Of a DNA stretch of 64,000 bases, positions 8,735-18,501 are shown piece by piece; within the stretch, counting starts at the first letter, position 1, and each line of letters opens with the position of its first letter. Source of the DNA: CAVOKN01 sp963696505 (lineage in GTDB: Bacteria > Pseudomonadota > Gammaproteobacteria > Burkholderiales > Rhodocyclaceae); NCBI GenBank assembly GCA_963696505.1, contig CAVOKN010000011.1, positions 124,001 through 188,000 of the forward strand, in the 5' to 3' direction. Below the pieces are notes generated by a model. The model was not told the origin of the DNA, made no database searches, and saw only the letters and a program-made list of their open reading frames with translations. The translations under genes were made by a program, and so were the position numbers.

Positions 8735-11700
8735 ATGCGCAGACTCTTCCTGATGTCATTGGCCGGACTGATTCACGCCGCCGCCGTCTGGGCGGCGCCG
8801 TTGCCGCGCGAAAGCGTCCCCGAGGGCCTGCGTCCGTGGATTCCCTGGGTGCTGCATGGCAGCGAGACGATCGCCTGCCCGCCGGTCCACGACAATGCGC
8901 AGAACCGGGTCTGCGCCTGGCCAAGCGAACTGGAACTGGAACTGAATGCCGAAGGCGGCAGTTTCCGGCTGCGCGCCGAGACCTTCGGCCGCGAAACCTG
9001 GCTGCCCCTGCCGGGCAGCGGCGAGCACTGGCCCCAGGAAGTGAAGTCGGGGTCGAATCCGGTCGCAGTGGCGGAGCGCGACGGGCGTCCCCATGCGCTC
9101 CTGCCGGCGGGCGTTCATCAACTAGGCGGTCGATTCCTGTGGCGCGAACTGCCGCAGAACCTGTCCCTGCCGGCGGCGGCGGGCATCGTGCGCGCCGCCA
9201 TCGACGGCCGGCCCGTTGCCGCCCGGCCCGACGCCGAGGGGCGCCTGTGGCTGCGGCGCGACGATGCCGCGGCGGCGCCGGAAGCCCTGTCGCTGCGGGT
9301 GTTCCGCCTGGTCGATGACGACGTTCCGCTTGCCGTGACGACACGCTACGAGATCGCGGCTGGCGGCCGCCCGCGGGAACTGATCCTGCCGGCGGCCTTG
9401 CTGCCGGATTTTCTGCCGCTGTCGCTGAACAGTCCGCTGCCGGCGCGGCTGGGCGATGACGGCCGGCTGCGGCTGCAACTGCGCCCCGGCAACTGGGTGG
9501 TGGAGGTCGGCGGCCGCCGCAGCGCCGCCGTCTCGGGACTGACTTTGCCCAAGGAGGCTGCGTTGCCCGAGGAGGTCTGGTCCTTCCGTGCCCACAACGA
9601 GGTGCGGCTGGTGACGATCGAGGGGGTGAGTGCGGTGGATCCCAAGCAGACCGGCATGCCTGCGGACTGGCAGGGCCTGCCCGCCTACCGCGTGCGCGCC
9701 GGCGACACACTGGGCATCAAGCAGGCGCGGCGCGGCGATCCGCAGCCGGCGCCGGACGATCTGCGCCTTGCGCGCCGCATCTGGCTCGATTTCGACGGCG
9801 GCGGCTACACCCTGCAGGACACCGTCAGCGGCAAACTCTCCCGCTCCTGGCGGCTGGAGGTCGTGCCGCCGGTGCTGCTCGGACGGGTCGCCATCGACGG
9901 CGAAGACCAAGTCGTGACGCGCCTGGCGGCCGACGGCCCCTACGGCGTCGAGGTACGTCATGGCCGGGCCAACATCAGCGCCGACAGCCGCATCGAGGGC
10001 GAGGGCCGGGTGCTGCCGGCTACCGCGTGGCAGGCGGATTTCAGCGGCGTCGGCGCGACCCTGCACCTGCCGCCGGGCTGGCGCCTGCTCCATGCCGGCG
10101 GCGTGGATCGCGCGGCCGGTGCCTGGATCGCCGGCTGGAACCTGTGGGACTTTTTCTTCGTACTGGTCTCGGCGCTGGCGGCCGGCCGGCTGTTCGGCCT
10201 CGGCGCGGGGCTGCTTTTCGGCGTGACGCTGGCACTGACCTGGCATCTGCCCGGGGCCCCGCGGTTGGCGTGGCCGGTGCTCCTGGCGGTGACCGCCCTG
10301 GTGCGGGTGCTGCCCGAGGGCAAGCTGCGCCTCGTCGCCACCTGGGCACGCCGGCTCGTCCTGGCGATGCTGGTGCTGATGCTGCTGCCCTTCGCCGTGA
10401 CCCAGGTGCGCCAGGCCATCTATCCTTCCCTGGAACAGGGCGCCGCCACCGCGCGGCCGGACTACGAGACAGCGCCCGCGGCGGCGCCCGCACCGGCGCC
10501 GCCGCCGCGGGCGATGGCCAAGATCCAGAGGGAAGCTGTCGAGGACAAGGTGGAAGCCGCCGTCGCCGGCTCGATATCCGGCGACTACCTGTCGCAGCGC
10601 TACCGCCGCGTTGACCCCGGAGCGCGCATCCAGACCGGCCCGGGGTTGCCGGACTGGCATTGGCGCGACTACACGCTGAGCTGGCAGGGGCCGGTCGAGC
10701 GCAGCCAGCAGATCCGGCTCTGGCTGCTGCCGCCGGCGGCCACGGCCGCGCTCACCTTCCTGTCGCTGATGCTGCTCGCTGCGGCCTTGTGGGTTGCCGC
10801 CGGCCGGCCGCGGCGCATCGCCGTGCCGCCCGCCGTGGCGGCGCTCGCGCTGGTGCTGGCGACGCCCCTGCCCGACGCTGATGCGGCGCCGCCGCCGTCC
10901 GACGCTGCGGCGCAAAATCTGCCCGGCGCCCCCGAGCGGGGCATCGCGCCGCCGCGGCCCATCCTCGACGAACTGCGCCAGAAGCTCACCGCGCCGCCGG
11001 ACTGCATGCCGGCCTGCGCGTCGCTGTCGCGTCTGCACCTCGCCGCCGATGCCGCCCGCATACGCCTGCGCCTCGAACTGCATGCCCTGGAGGAGGTGAG
11101 CGTGCCACTGCCCGGACAGGCCGGGCAGTTCCGCCCCGACCGCGTGTTCGCCGGCAGCGCGGCGGCGAGCCTGATGCGCGATTCCGCCGGCATGCTGTGG
11201 GCGCGGCTGCCGCGCGGCGTGACGCAGATCCTGATGGAAGCGCCGGCGGGCGAGGCAGCCGCGGTGCAACTCGCGCTGCCGATGGCGCCGCGGGCGGTGA
11301 GCGCGGAACTGTCCGGCTGGACGCTCGCCGGCATCGATGCCCGCGGCATCGCCAGCGGCGCGCTGGTGCTCAACCGCATCGAGCCGGCGGCCGCGGCGCG
11401 CGAGGAGGGGGCCCGCGGCGACGCGCTGCCGCCCTTCCTGCGCATCGAGCGCATCCTTCGCCTGGCCGACCGCTGGACGGTGCGCACCACGGTGCGCCGC
11501 ATCGGCCCGGGCGAGGCGCCGGCCGTGGCGCGCATCCCGCTGATCGCCGGCGAGGCGGTGAACGACCCGGCGGTGCGGGTCGAGGAAGGCCACGCCCTGG
11601 TCGCCCTGGGGCAGGCGCACGAGGTGGCCTTCGACAGCACGCTCAAGGAAGGCCCGACCGTGAAGCTCGTCGCGGGCCGCGAGGCGAACCAGGTCGAACA

Positions 11701-12847
11701 GTGGTGGCTCGATGCCGACACCCGCTGGCATGTGGGCCTCGCCGGCATTCCGCCGGTGCACCACCAGGACGGCGAGCGCTGGCTGCCCCACTGGCGCCCC
11801 TGGCCCGGTGAGGCGGTGGACGTCGCCGTGACCCGTCCGCAGGGTGTCGAAGGCCAGACCCTGACCCTGGACAGCGCGCGCCTGACACTGACTCCCGGCC
11901 AGCGTGCGACCGATGCCGCCGCCGTGCTGCGCCTGCGCTCCAGCCAGGGCGGCAACCATGCCGTCGAACTGCCCGCCGACGCCCAACTGCTTTCGGTGAG
12001 CGTAGACGGCCGCAGCCAGCCGCTGCGCGCCGAGGGCCGGACGCTGACTTTGCCGGTGGAGCCGGGCATTCACGAGTTCGCGATCAACTGGCGCGAATCG
12101 CGCGGCATGGACGTGCGCTTCGAAACTTCGGTGCTGGGGACCAACCTGGCCGGTGTCAATGCCAACCTGCGGCTTGGTCTGCCCGCCGACCGCTGGGTGA
12201 TCGCCCTCGGCGGCCCGCTGCTCGGGCCGGCGGTCTTGTTCTGGGGCGTCGTGCTGGTGATCGCCGCGGCGGCCTGGGCTCTCTCCCGCAGCCGGCTCGC
12301 GCCGCTGGGCGTGGTGTCCTGGTTCCTGCTGGGTCTCGGCCTGGCGCAGGCCTCCGTCGCCGCCGCGGCGCTGGTGGTGGCCTGGTTCATCGCCCTGGCG
12401 GCACGGCGCCACTACGCCGCATCACTGGGGCGCGGCCCCTTCAACGCCGTGCAGATCGTGCTGGGGCTGTGGACGCTGGTCGCGCTGCTGTCGCTGCTCG
12501 ACGGCGTGCATTCCGGCCTGCTCGGCTACCCCGACATGCTGATCGAGGGCAATGGTTCCACCGGCTCGCAGCTCAACTGGTACCAGGACCGCTTCGAGCG
12601 CGAACTGCCGACGGCCTGGGTGCTGACGCTGCCGCTCTGGGTCTATCGTCTGCTGATGCTGGCCTGGGCACTCTGGCTGGCGCGCTCGATCCTGCAATGG
12701 GCGCGCTGGGCCTGGGAGTCGTTCAGCGCGGGTGGTTACTGGCGCGCCGCGCCACCGGGAGAGCCGGCGTGGAAGGCGAAGCTCGCCCGCAAGAAGCCTG
12801 CGGCAAAGGACGCCACCAGAGAGGAACCGGCGGCGCCCGCTTCCTGA
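8735..12847 (+). CDS. large exported/membrane protein of unknown function (1370 aa)
   Basis: It starts with a signal peptide (MRRLFLMSLAGL..., cleavage near residue 21). The rest alternates soluble and membrane parts: a beta-rich soluble region (about 22-465), a hydrophobic block with several helices (about 468-555), an Ala/Pro-rich linker, two more helices (about 665-710), a second beta-rich soluble region (about 720-1150) and a final multi-helix block (about 1155-1325) before a charged tail (KKPAAKDATREEP). No catalytic signature is visible. The layout suggests two related modules, each an extracytoplasmic beta-sandwich tethered by helices, in the inner membrane. It is a single gene, divergent from the hypothetical gene at 7857 and convergent with the DUF808 gene. 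Confidence 0.8.
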   Translation: MRRLFLMSLAGLIHAAAVWAAPLPRESVPEGLRPWIPWVLHGSETIACPPVHDNAQNRVCAWPSELELELNAEGGSFRLRAETFGRETWLPLPGSGEHWPQEVKSGSNPVAVAERDGRPHALLPAGVHQLGGRFLWRELPQNLSLPAAAGIVRAAIDGRPVAARPDAEGRLWLRRDDAAAAPEALSLRVFRLVDDDVPLAVTTRYEIAAGGRPRELILPAALLPDFLPLSLNSPLPARLGDDGRLRLQLRPGNWVVEVGGRRSAAVSGLTLPKEAALPEEVWSFRAHNEVRLVTIEGVSAVDPKQTGMPADWQGLPAYRVRAGDTLGIKQARRGDPQPAPDDLRLARRIWLDFDGGGYTLQDTVSGKLSRSWRLEVVPPVLLGRVAIDGEDQVVTRLAADGPYGVEVRHGRANISADSRIEGEGRVLPATAWQADFSGVGATLHLPPGWRLLHAGGVDRAAGAWIAGWNLWDFFFVLVSALAAGRLFGLGAGLLFGVTLALTWHLPGAPRLAWPVLLAVTALVRVLPEGKLRLVATWARRLVLAMLVLMLLPFAVTQVRQAIYPSLEQGAATARPDYETAPAAAPAPAPPPRAMAKIQREAVEDKVEAAVAGSISGDYLSQRYRRVDPGARIQTGPGLPDWHWRDYTLSWQGPVERSQQIRLWLLPPAATAALTFLSLMLLAAALWVAAGRPRRIAVPPAVAALALVLATPLPDADAAPPPSDAAAQNLPGAPERGIAPPRPILDELRQKLTAPPDCMPACASLSRLHLAADAARIRLRLELHALEEVSVPLPGQAGQFRPDRVFAGSAAASLMRDSAGMLWARLPRGVTQILMEAPAGEAAAVQLALPMAPRAVSAELSGWTLAGIDARGIASGALVLNRIEPAAAAREEGARGDALPPFLRIERILRLADRWTVRTTVRRIGPGEAPAVARIPLIAGEAVNDPAVRVEEGHALVALGQAHEVAFDSTLKEGPTVKLVAGREANQVEQWWLDADTRWHVGLAGIPPVHHQDGERWLPHWRPWPGEAVDVAVTRPQGVEGQTLTLDSARLTLTPGQRATDAAAVLRLRSSQGGNHAVELPADAQLLSVSVDGRSQPLRAEGRTLTLPVEPGIHEFAINWRESRGMDVRFETSVLGTNLAGVNANLRLGLPADRWVIALGGPLLGPAVLFWGVVLVIAAAAWALSRSRLAPLGVVSWFLLGLGLAQASVAAAALVVAWFIALAARRHYAASLGRGPFNAVQIVLGLWTLVALLSLLDGVHSGLLGYPDMLIEGNGSTGSQLNWYQDRFERELPTAWVLTLPLWVYRLLMLAWALWLARSILQWARWAWESFSAGGYWRAAPPGEPAWKAKLARKKPAAKDATREEPAAPAS

Positions 12848-12859
12848 CGGGACGGGCGT

Positions 12860-13807
<948 letters not shown>

Positions 13808-13925
13808 TGCGGCGATTCCTCGGTGGGTGGGGCGGCATGGTAGCCGTGCCGCCGCGTCCGGTACAGCGCCGGCGTGACATGCTTCACCGTCGGGTGCACG
13901 CAGGGCTTGCATTTCGCACGAAAAC

Positions 13926-13946
13926 AAACGAGAATGATTCGCAACA
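13926..13946 (+). promoter_or_regulatory. putative Fur box upstream of bfd
   Basis: The core GAGAATGATTCGCA resembles the classic betaproteobacterial Fur site (AATGAGAATGATTATCATT), with good agreement in both half-sites. It lies about 40 bases before the bfd start, where iron-responsive repression of bacterioferritin-associated ferredoxin would be expected. It is a sequence match only. Confidence 0.5.
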
Positions 13947-13983
13947 GCCTCCCAGCGGGGCGAAGCGATTCCGAGGTGAGCCG

Positions 13984-14178
13984 ATGTACGTCTGTATCTG
14001 CAAGGCCGTGACCGAGCGGGACATCCAGTCCTGCCTCCACGACGGTGCCGATTCTTTCGAACACCTGCAGGACCGCCTCGGCGTGGGAACCTGCTGTGGC
14101 CGCTGCAAGTGCGACGTGCAGCGCATGATGTCCGAGCATTGCAACGCCTGCGGGCAGTGCCGCGTCACAGTCTCCTGA
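13984..14178 (+). CDS. bfd: bacterioferritin-associated ferredoxin
   Basis: 64 residues. The [2Fe-2S] ligands are the C-x-C at the start (MYVCICKAV) and the C-x2-C in GTCCGRCKC. Bfd delivers electrons to bacterioferritin so that stored Fe(III) is reduced and released. It is followed 134 bases later by bfr on the same strand and preceded by a Fur-like site, a logical iron-responsive pair. The tail has additional cysteines (HCNACGQC) beyond the usual family end. Confidence 0.95.
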   Translation: MYVCICKAVTERDIQSCLHDGADSFEHLQDRLGVGTCCGRCKCDVQRMMSEHCNACGQCRVTVS

Positions 14179-14186
14179 CCCGCTCG

Positions 14187-14238
14187 TAGGGCGCGCCACG
14201 CGCGCCGTTCGTGGAATCGGCGCGCACGGCGCGCCCTG
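14187..14238. repeat. REP-like inverted repeat (GTAGGGCGCGCC family)
   Basis: TAGGGCGCGCCACGCGCGCC and its near-complement GGCGCGCACGGCGCGCCCTG face each other around a 12-base loop between bfd and bfr. The same TAGGGyGCGCC core recurs at 37197-37320 and 54920-54973. It could form a strong RNA hairpin uncoupling bfd and bfr expression. Confidence 0.7.
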
Positions 14239-14312
14239 CCGGCCGGGCTGGCCTGCCTTTCCCGTGCTAATCTTGAATTCTCCACCCCCATCGGAGATTC
14301 AAGGAGCACCAA

Positions 14313-14789
14313 ATGAAAGGCGACAAGAAAGTCATCGAGTTCCTCAACGCCGTCCTGGCCAACGAGCTCACCGCGATCAACCAGTACTTCCTGCATGCCC
14401 GCATGTTCAAGAACTGGGGCTACATGAAGCTGAACGACAAGGAGTACCACGAGTCGATCGACGAGATGAAGCATGCCGACATGCTCATCGAGCGCATCCT
14501 GTTCCTGGAAGGCCTGCCCAACCTGCAGCAGTTGAACAAGCTGCTGATCGGCGAGAATCCGCGGGAGTGCCTGTCGGGCGACCTCAAGCTGGAGATGATC
14601 GGCCACGTCGTGCTCAAGGACGCCATCGCCTACTGCGAGCAGGTGCAGGACTTCGTCTCCCGCGAGTTGTTCGAGGACATCCTCGAGAGCGAGGAAGAAC
14701 ATATCGACTGGCTCGAAACCCAACTCGCCCTGATCGACGAGGTGGGGCTGCAGAACTACCTGCAATCCCAGATGGGAGGCGCTTCCTGA
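14313..14789 (+). CDS. bfr: bacterioferritin
   Basis: 158 residues, the full family length. The ferroxidase ligands are all present: Glu18, Glu51, His54, Glu94, Glu127 and His130. The haem-ligating Met52 is also present. The protein forms a 24-mer shell that oxidises and stores iron. Start ATG follows CAAGGAG. It is paired with bfd upstream. A CTGACTTT octamer falls four bases after the stop codon. Confidence 0.97.
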   Translation: MKGDKKVIEFLNAVLANELTAINQYFLHARMFKNWGYMKLNDKEYHESIDEMKHADMLIERILFLEGLPNLQQLNKLLIGENPRECLSGDLKLEMIGHVVLKDAIAYCEQVQDFVSRELFEDILESEEEHIDWLETQLALIDEVGLQNYLQSQMGGAS

Positions 14790-14856
14790 GGACTGACTTT
14801 CTCAGCGCATGCCGCACGGGCGCCGCCAGGCGCCCGTTGCACTTGATTGACTGCCG

Positions 14857-15729
14857 ATGAACCCGCCCCGCACCGAATCCCTGGATCTGCGCGGCCTGCG
14901 CCACCAGGTCTGGCACTGGGGCCCCGAGGCAGCGCCTAAGCTCTTCCTGCTGCACGGCTGGATGGATACCGGCGCGAGTTTCCAGTTTCTCGCCGACGCG
15001 CTGGGAGAACGCTGGCACCTGATCGCGCCGGACTGGCGCGGCTTCGGCCGATCGGAGTGGGGCGGCGGCCCCTACTGGTTCCCCGACTACCTCGCCGACC
15101 TCGACGCACTGCTTGCCCGCTACAGCCCGGCCGCGCCGGCCGTGCTGGTGGGCGCCAGCATGGGCGGCAACATCGTCTGCCTCTACGCCGGGGTGCGCCC
15201 CGAGCGGGTGAGCCGGCTGGTGACCCTGGAGGGCTTCGGTCTCGTGCCTTCCGAGCCGGACCAGGCGCCGCAGCGCCTCGCCCACTGGCTCGACGAACTG
15301 GGCGAGGCGCGCCACCGCTCCACCTACCCTGACTTTCACCATCTCGCCCAGCGCCTGCGCCGCGACAATCCGCGGCTCAGCGCCGAGCGCGCCGAGTTCC
15401 TCGCGCGCCACCTTGGCCGCGAGGCGGAGGGTGGCGCGGTGCAACTCGCCGCGGATCCCCATCACCGCATGGTCAATCCCATCCTCTACCGCATCGAGGA
15501 GGTGATGGCCTGCTGGCGCCGCATCACCGCGCCGGTGCTATGGGTGACAGGGCGCGAATCGACCCTGGTGCGCCGCTTCTACGCCCACGAGGAAGACTAC
15601 CGGGCGCGGCTGGCCTGCTTCGCCAGCGTGCGCGAGGCCTTCATCGACGAGGCCGGCCACAACCTGCACTGGGACCAGCCGGAACGTCTCGCGCGGCTGC
15701 TGGAGGATTTTCTCGGCGCGGCTTTCTGA
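14857..15729 (+). CDS. alpha/beta fold hydrolase
   Basis: 290 residues. It shows LLHGWMDTG at the oxyanion hole, PDWRGFGRS, the nucleophile elbow GASMGGN and a C-terminal catalytic His in EAGHNLHWDQPE. It is a soluble cytoplasmic serine hydrolase. Relatives include MhpC-like and lipase-like enzymes but no substrate signature is evident. It follows bfr by 67 bases with no obvious functional link. Confidence 0.88.
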   Translation: MNPPRTESLDLRGLRHQVWHWGPEAAPKLFLLHGWMDTGASFQFLADALGERWHLIAPDWRGFGRSEWGGGPYWFPDYLADLDALLARYSPAAPAVLVGASMGGNIVCLYAGVRPERVSRLVTLEGFGLVPSEPDQAPQRLAHWLDELGEARHRSTYPDFHHLAQRLRRDNPRLSAERAEFLARHLGREAEGGAVQLAADPHHRMVNPILYRIEEVMACWRRITAPVLWVTGRESTLVRRFYAHEEDYRARLACFASVREAFIDEAGHNLHWDQPERLARLLEDFLGAAF

Positions 15730-15743
15730 GCATCGCCGGGTTT

Positions 15744-15779
15744 CCCTCGCCCCGCTTGCGGGGAGGGCAAGGTGAGGGG
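15744..15779. repeat. CCCTC...GAGGG repeat, copy 1
   Basis: CCCTCGCCCCGCTTGCGGGG followed by AGGGCAAGGTGAGGGG is an imperfect hairpin. A close copy lies at 46441-46480, an inverted relative at 46521-46563, and shorter relatives near 57340 and 58245. It sits between the hydrolase and PHP genes. Confidence 0.65.
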
Positions 15780-15794
15780 TGGTTTTCCGACCGC

Positions 15795-15825
15795 ATGACA
15801 AGCGGCAAGCCCGGGCTGCTATCAT
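15795..15825 (+). promoter_or_regulatory. putative sigma-70 promoter of the PHP gene
   Basis: ATGACA (-35) and TATCAT (-10) are separated by 19 bases just before the PHP-domain coding region. If used, transcription would start near 15832, which argues against coding starts upstream of that point. Confidence 0.4.
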
Positions 15826-15832
15826 CGCGCCC

Positions 15833-16684
15833 GTGTTGAATCCGGATACCCGCTTGAACGCCGATCTTCATTGTCATTCCACTGTCTCCGACGGCGTTCT
15901 CGCGCCCGGCGCGGTCGCGGCGCGGGCCGCGGCGCGGGGCGTCGAGCTGCTCGCGCTCACCGACCACGACGACGTTTCCGGTCTGGCCGAGGCTGCCGCG
16001 GTGGCCGCCGCTGCCGGCATGGGCTTCGTGCCTGGCGTCGAGATCTCCGTCACCTGGAACGGCCTCAGCATCCATGTCGTCGGCCTCGGTATCGATCCCG
16101 GACATGCCCCGCTGGTGGCGGGGCTGGCGGCGATCCGCGCCGGCCGTGCCGGGCGCGCGCAGCGCATGGCGGATTCGCTCGATGCCATCGGCATCGGTGG
16201 CGCCCTCGAAGGCGCGCGACGCTACGCGGCCAATCCGGCGCTGATATCCCGCACCCATTTCGCGCGGCTGCTCGTCGAGCGCGGCTGCGCCAAGGACGTG
16301 CGCGGCGTGTTCGAGCACTACCTGGTGAAGGGCAAACCCGGCTACGTCGAACACCAATGGGCGACCCTCTCAGAGGCGCTGGCGTGGATCCGCGGTGCCG
16401 GCGGCATCGCCGTGCTGGCCCATCCCGGCCGTTACCGCATCGGCCGCGAAAAGATGCAGACGCTGGCGCGTGAATTCCGCGACCTCGGCGGCGAGGCCAT
16501 CGAAGTCTGCTCCGGCGCCCACACCCCGGAGCAGACCCGCGACATCGCCCGCATCGCGCGCCAGTTCGGCCTGCTCGCCTCCCGCGGCTGCGATTTCCAC
16601 GCCCCCGACGAAAGCCCCGTCGATCTCGGCGCCATGCCCGAGCTTCCCGACGACCTCCAGCCGGTATGGCAGCGACTCATCTGA
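15833..16684 (+). CDS. PHP-domain phosphoesterase, RNase AM (YciV) family
   Basis: About 283 residues. Metal-binding PHP motifs are clear: ADLHCHSTVSDG, LTDHDDVSG, a GVEIS strand, the His in AVLAHPGRY and the CDFHAPDE end. In E. coli the YciV member is a 5'-3' exoribonuclease that matures 5' ends of rRNA and sRNA and also cleaves 3',5'-pAp. The GTG at 15833 is used because a -10 lies right upstream; TTG at 15854 (giving NADLHCHS) is an equally plausible start. It is followed after one base by the YciO-like gene, as in many proteobacteria. Confidence 0.85.
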   Translation: MLNPDTRLNADLHCHSTVSDGVLAPGAVAARAAARGVELLALTDHDDVSGLAEAAAVAAAAGMGFVPGVEISVTWNGLSIHVVGLGIDPGHAPLVAGLAAIRAGRAGRAQRMADSLDAIGIGGALEGARRYAANPALISRTHFARLLVERGCAKDVRGVFEHYLVKGKPGYVEHQWATLSEALAWIRGAGGIAVLAHPGRYRIGREKMQTLAREFRDLGGEAIEVCSGAHTPEQTRDIARIARQFGLLASRGCDFHAPDESPVDLGAMPELPDDLQPVWQRLI

Positions 16685-16685
16685 C

Positions 16686-17318
16686 ATGGCCCAGTTCTTC
16701 ACCGTTCACCCCGAGCAGCCCCAGCCGCGGCTGATCCGCCAGGCGGCGGAGATCGTCCGCAACGGCGGCCTCATCGCCATTCCCACCGACTCGGCCTACG
16801 CCCTGGCGGGGCGCGTCGGCGATCCCGAAGTCATCGAGCGGATCCGCCGCATCCGCCGCGTCGACGAGCGCCACCACCTGACGCTGATGTGCCGCGACCT
16901 GTCCGAGATCGCCCACTACGCCCGCGTCGATAACGCCCAGTACCGCCTGCTCAAGGCCGCCACCCCCGGCAGCTACACCTTCATCCTCGAAGGCACCAAG
17001 GAACTGCCGCGGCGCGTGCTCCATCCCAAGCGCAAGACCATCGGCCTGCGTGTTCCCGACCACCCCCTGGTGCAGGCGCTGCTCGCCGAACTCGACGGCC
17101 CCATGCTCACCGCCACCCTGATCATGCCCGGCGAGGGCGAAGCCCTGAGCGACCCGGAAGACATCCGCCACCGCCTGGAAAAGGAAGTGGACATCGTCAT
17201 CGACGCCGGCCCCTGCGGCGTCCAGGCCACCACCGTGGTGGACCTCACCAGCGGCGTGCCGGAACTGCTGCGGGCGGGCAAGGGCGATCCGGCGCTGCTG
17301 GGGCTGGAAGTGCGGTGA
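16686..17318 (+). CDS. Sua5/YciO/YrdC family protein (YciO-like)
   Basis: 210 residues. The YrdC fold signature is present (GGLIAIPTDSAYALAG, then a KRK segment, and a VVDLTSG end strand). The length and sequence match the YciO subfamily better than TsaC/Sua5, which make threonylcarbamoyl-AMP for tRNA t6A. It probably binds ATP and double-stranded RNA; enzymatic activity is not assured. It is translationally adjacent to the PHP nuclease, which suggests a shared RNA-metabolism role. Confidence 0.88.
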   Translation: MAQFFTVHPEQPQPRLIRQAAEIVRNGGLIAIPTDSAYALAGRVGDPEVIERIRRIRRVDERHHLTLMCRDLSEIAHYARVDNAQYRLLKAATPGSYTFILEGTKELPRRVLHPKRKTIGLRVPDHPLVQALLAELDGPMLTATLIMPGEGEALSDPEDIRHRLEKEVDIVIDAGPCGVQATTVVDLTSGVPELLRAGKGDPALLGLEVR

Positions 17319-17374
17319 GGATTGCCTGAGCGGTCAATCGGAACGTGGCTCTTATCGGTTGCGGCGGCCGCTGA

Positions 17375-17620
17375 TCACTGACTTACGCAATCGGTCGCGA
17401 TTTGCGCCTTGACGCGCTCGATCTCGGCGGCTCGCCGCTCGTCGTCGAGAAATTCGCGTTCGCCCTTCTCGTTGATGAAATAGACCGCTCGCTGGACTTG
17501 CAGGACCTGGAGGTTCTGCCGTGCCAGCAGGCAGCGTTCTCTGCGCAGGGCGGCGTCCAAGCGGGCCGCGGCTTGCTGTTGCTCCTCGCGGGAGAGAACG
17601 GGGGACGGACCACGATTTCT
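17375..17620 (-). pseudogene. C-terminal remnant of a DUF4124-type envelope protein
   Basis: The open frame encodes about 81 residues but only the C-terminal part looks real: an Arg/Glu-rich coiled segment with CLLARQNLQVLQ, then VYFINEKGEREFLDDERR. This resembles the ends of DUF4124-domain proteins of betaproteobacteria. The N-terminal signal peptide and DUF4124 domain are missing; a stop (17621-17623) precedes the frame. It marks the left edge of a decayed segment that runs to about 19.3 kb. Confidence 0.5.
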
Positions 17621-17740
17621 TCAGCGACCTCATCGGTTCGGCCCGGAACTATGGGCGGCCACGATCAGGACGCCGGTCGGATAGCGGAGAATGCCACGAT
17701 ATCCGGGACGACTGATCGGGAGACGAAAGGTGAGGGGTGC

Positions 17741-18223
17741 ATGTCGATCGCGGGAGCTGGGGAACGCCCTTCGAAACGTGCCGCGGGTGTCTCGCAACGC
17801 GACATGAGCGGTCGGCGGTCTGCCCCATTTGCTGCGCTTTGCCTGCTTTGGGCCTCGCCCTGCTCGCTGCTTGGCCTTGCGCTTGGCCTTCCGATTCTGC
17901 TGGCCGGTGGTTCGGCAAGGCGGCTCGGTCGTACCGTAGAAATCGCCTTTAATGATGCGGACTGCCCATCCGATTCGCCGCTGCGGCGACTGCCGTTTGC
18001 CGCGATCACCTTCGGGCACGTCATCCTCGGCGCGAGCCACGTCGAGCTCGCGCGCTTGCGCCCGCACGAGCGGGTGCATGTGCGGCAGTACGAGCGCTGG
18101 GGGCCGCTGTTCCTGCTCGCTTATCCCGCTGCGAGCTTCGCTGCGCTGCTGCAGGGGCGCTGCCCGTATCGTGACAATCGGTTCGAGGTGGAGGCGTGGC
18201 GAGCCGGTTCCTTCACGCCATAG
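17741..18223 (+). CDS. conserved hypothetical membrane-associated protein
   Basis: 160 residues from ATG at 17741, which has GGTGAGG upstream; ATG at 17804 is an alternative. One strong hydrophobic segment (CLLWASPCSLLGLALGLPIL) is followed by a soluble part with the conserved pattern FGHVILGAS...RLRPHERVHVRQYERWGPLF and CPYRDNRFEVEA. The HERVH pair and HVRQYERWG are conserved in a family I know only as hypothetical; HE..H could bind a metal. No function is assigned. Confidence 0.65.
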   Translation: MSIAGAGERPSKRAAGVSQRDMSGRRSAPFAALCLLWASPCSLLGLALGLPILLAGGSARRLGRTVEIAFNDADCPSDSPLRRLPFAAITFGHVILGASHVELARLRPHERVHVRQYERWGPLFLLAYPAASFAALLQGRCPYRDNRFEVEAWRAGSFTP

Positions 18224-18243
18224 CCAGGACGAATAGCTGTTGC

Positions 18244-18375
18244 TACCACGCGTGCGAGGGTGGCGACCGACACACGCGCACCAGGGAGTCCGCCTATGTC
18301 TTCCGGTCGCCCGAGCAACTGATCCAGGACTTCCTGCGCGAAGTGGAGAGGATTGATCCTAGAAACCGCAGTTGA
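18244..18375 (+). pseudogene. TumE-type toxin remnant (C-terminus only)
   Basis: The frame reads GGDRHTRTRESAYVFRSPEQ and continues LIQDFLREVERID. This aligns with GKGDHRHVGGRERAYRFRSL and DFWADV at the end of the intact TumE-like protein at 40197. The N-terminal two thirds are missing, replaced by the preceding gene. At the codon for Asp a 138-bp inverted-repeat element interrupts the frame. Removing it and one copy of its target duplication restores a frame ending RIDFEDRNS* that overlaps the downstream antitoxin start. Confidence 0.55.
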
Positions 18376-18495
18376 AATGGACTGGCAAGAAATACTTCTT
18401 GCCAGACAATCCCTTAGACGATATTTGGGCAACTGCGGAGCAGTTGCTTGTCATCAACAGATTCAACAAGTTAGCCCTCAACTGCGGTTTTTAGG
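18358..18495. mobile_element. 138-bp MITE-like element with 18-bp terminal inverted repeats
   Basis: The left end CCTAGAAACCGCAGTTGA and the right end (reverse complement CCTAAAAACCGCAGTTGA) match at 17 of 18 bases. The element is flanked by TTGAT on both sides (18353-18357 and 18496-18500), a candidate 5-bp target duplication. Inside are a perfect hairpin (TGGCAAGAA...TTCTTGCCA) and a second one (GCAACTGC...GCAGTTGC). It encodes nothing and is much more AT-rich than its surroundings. The transposase that would move it is not in the window. Confidence 0.7.
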
Positions 18496-18501
18496 TTGAT
18501 T

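Noticed and set aside
9122..12412. 1096-residue open frame on the minus strand
   Set aside because: Shadow of the 1370-residue membrane protein. It is a typical GC-rich antisense frame with Gln/Arg/His bias.
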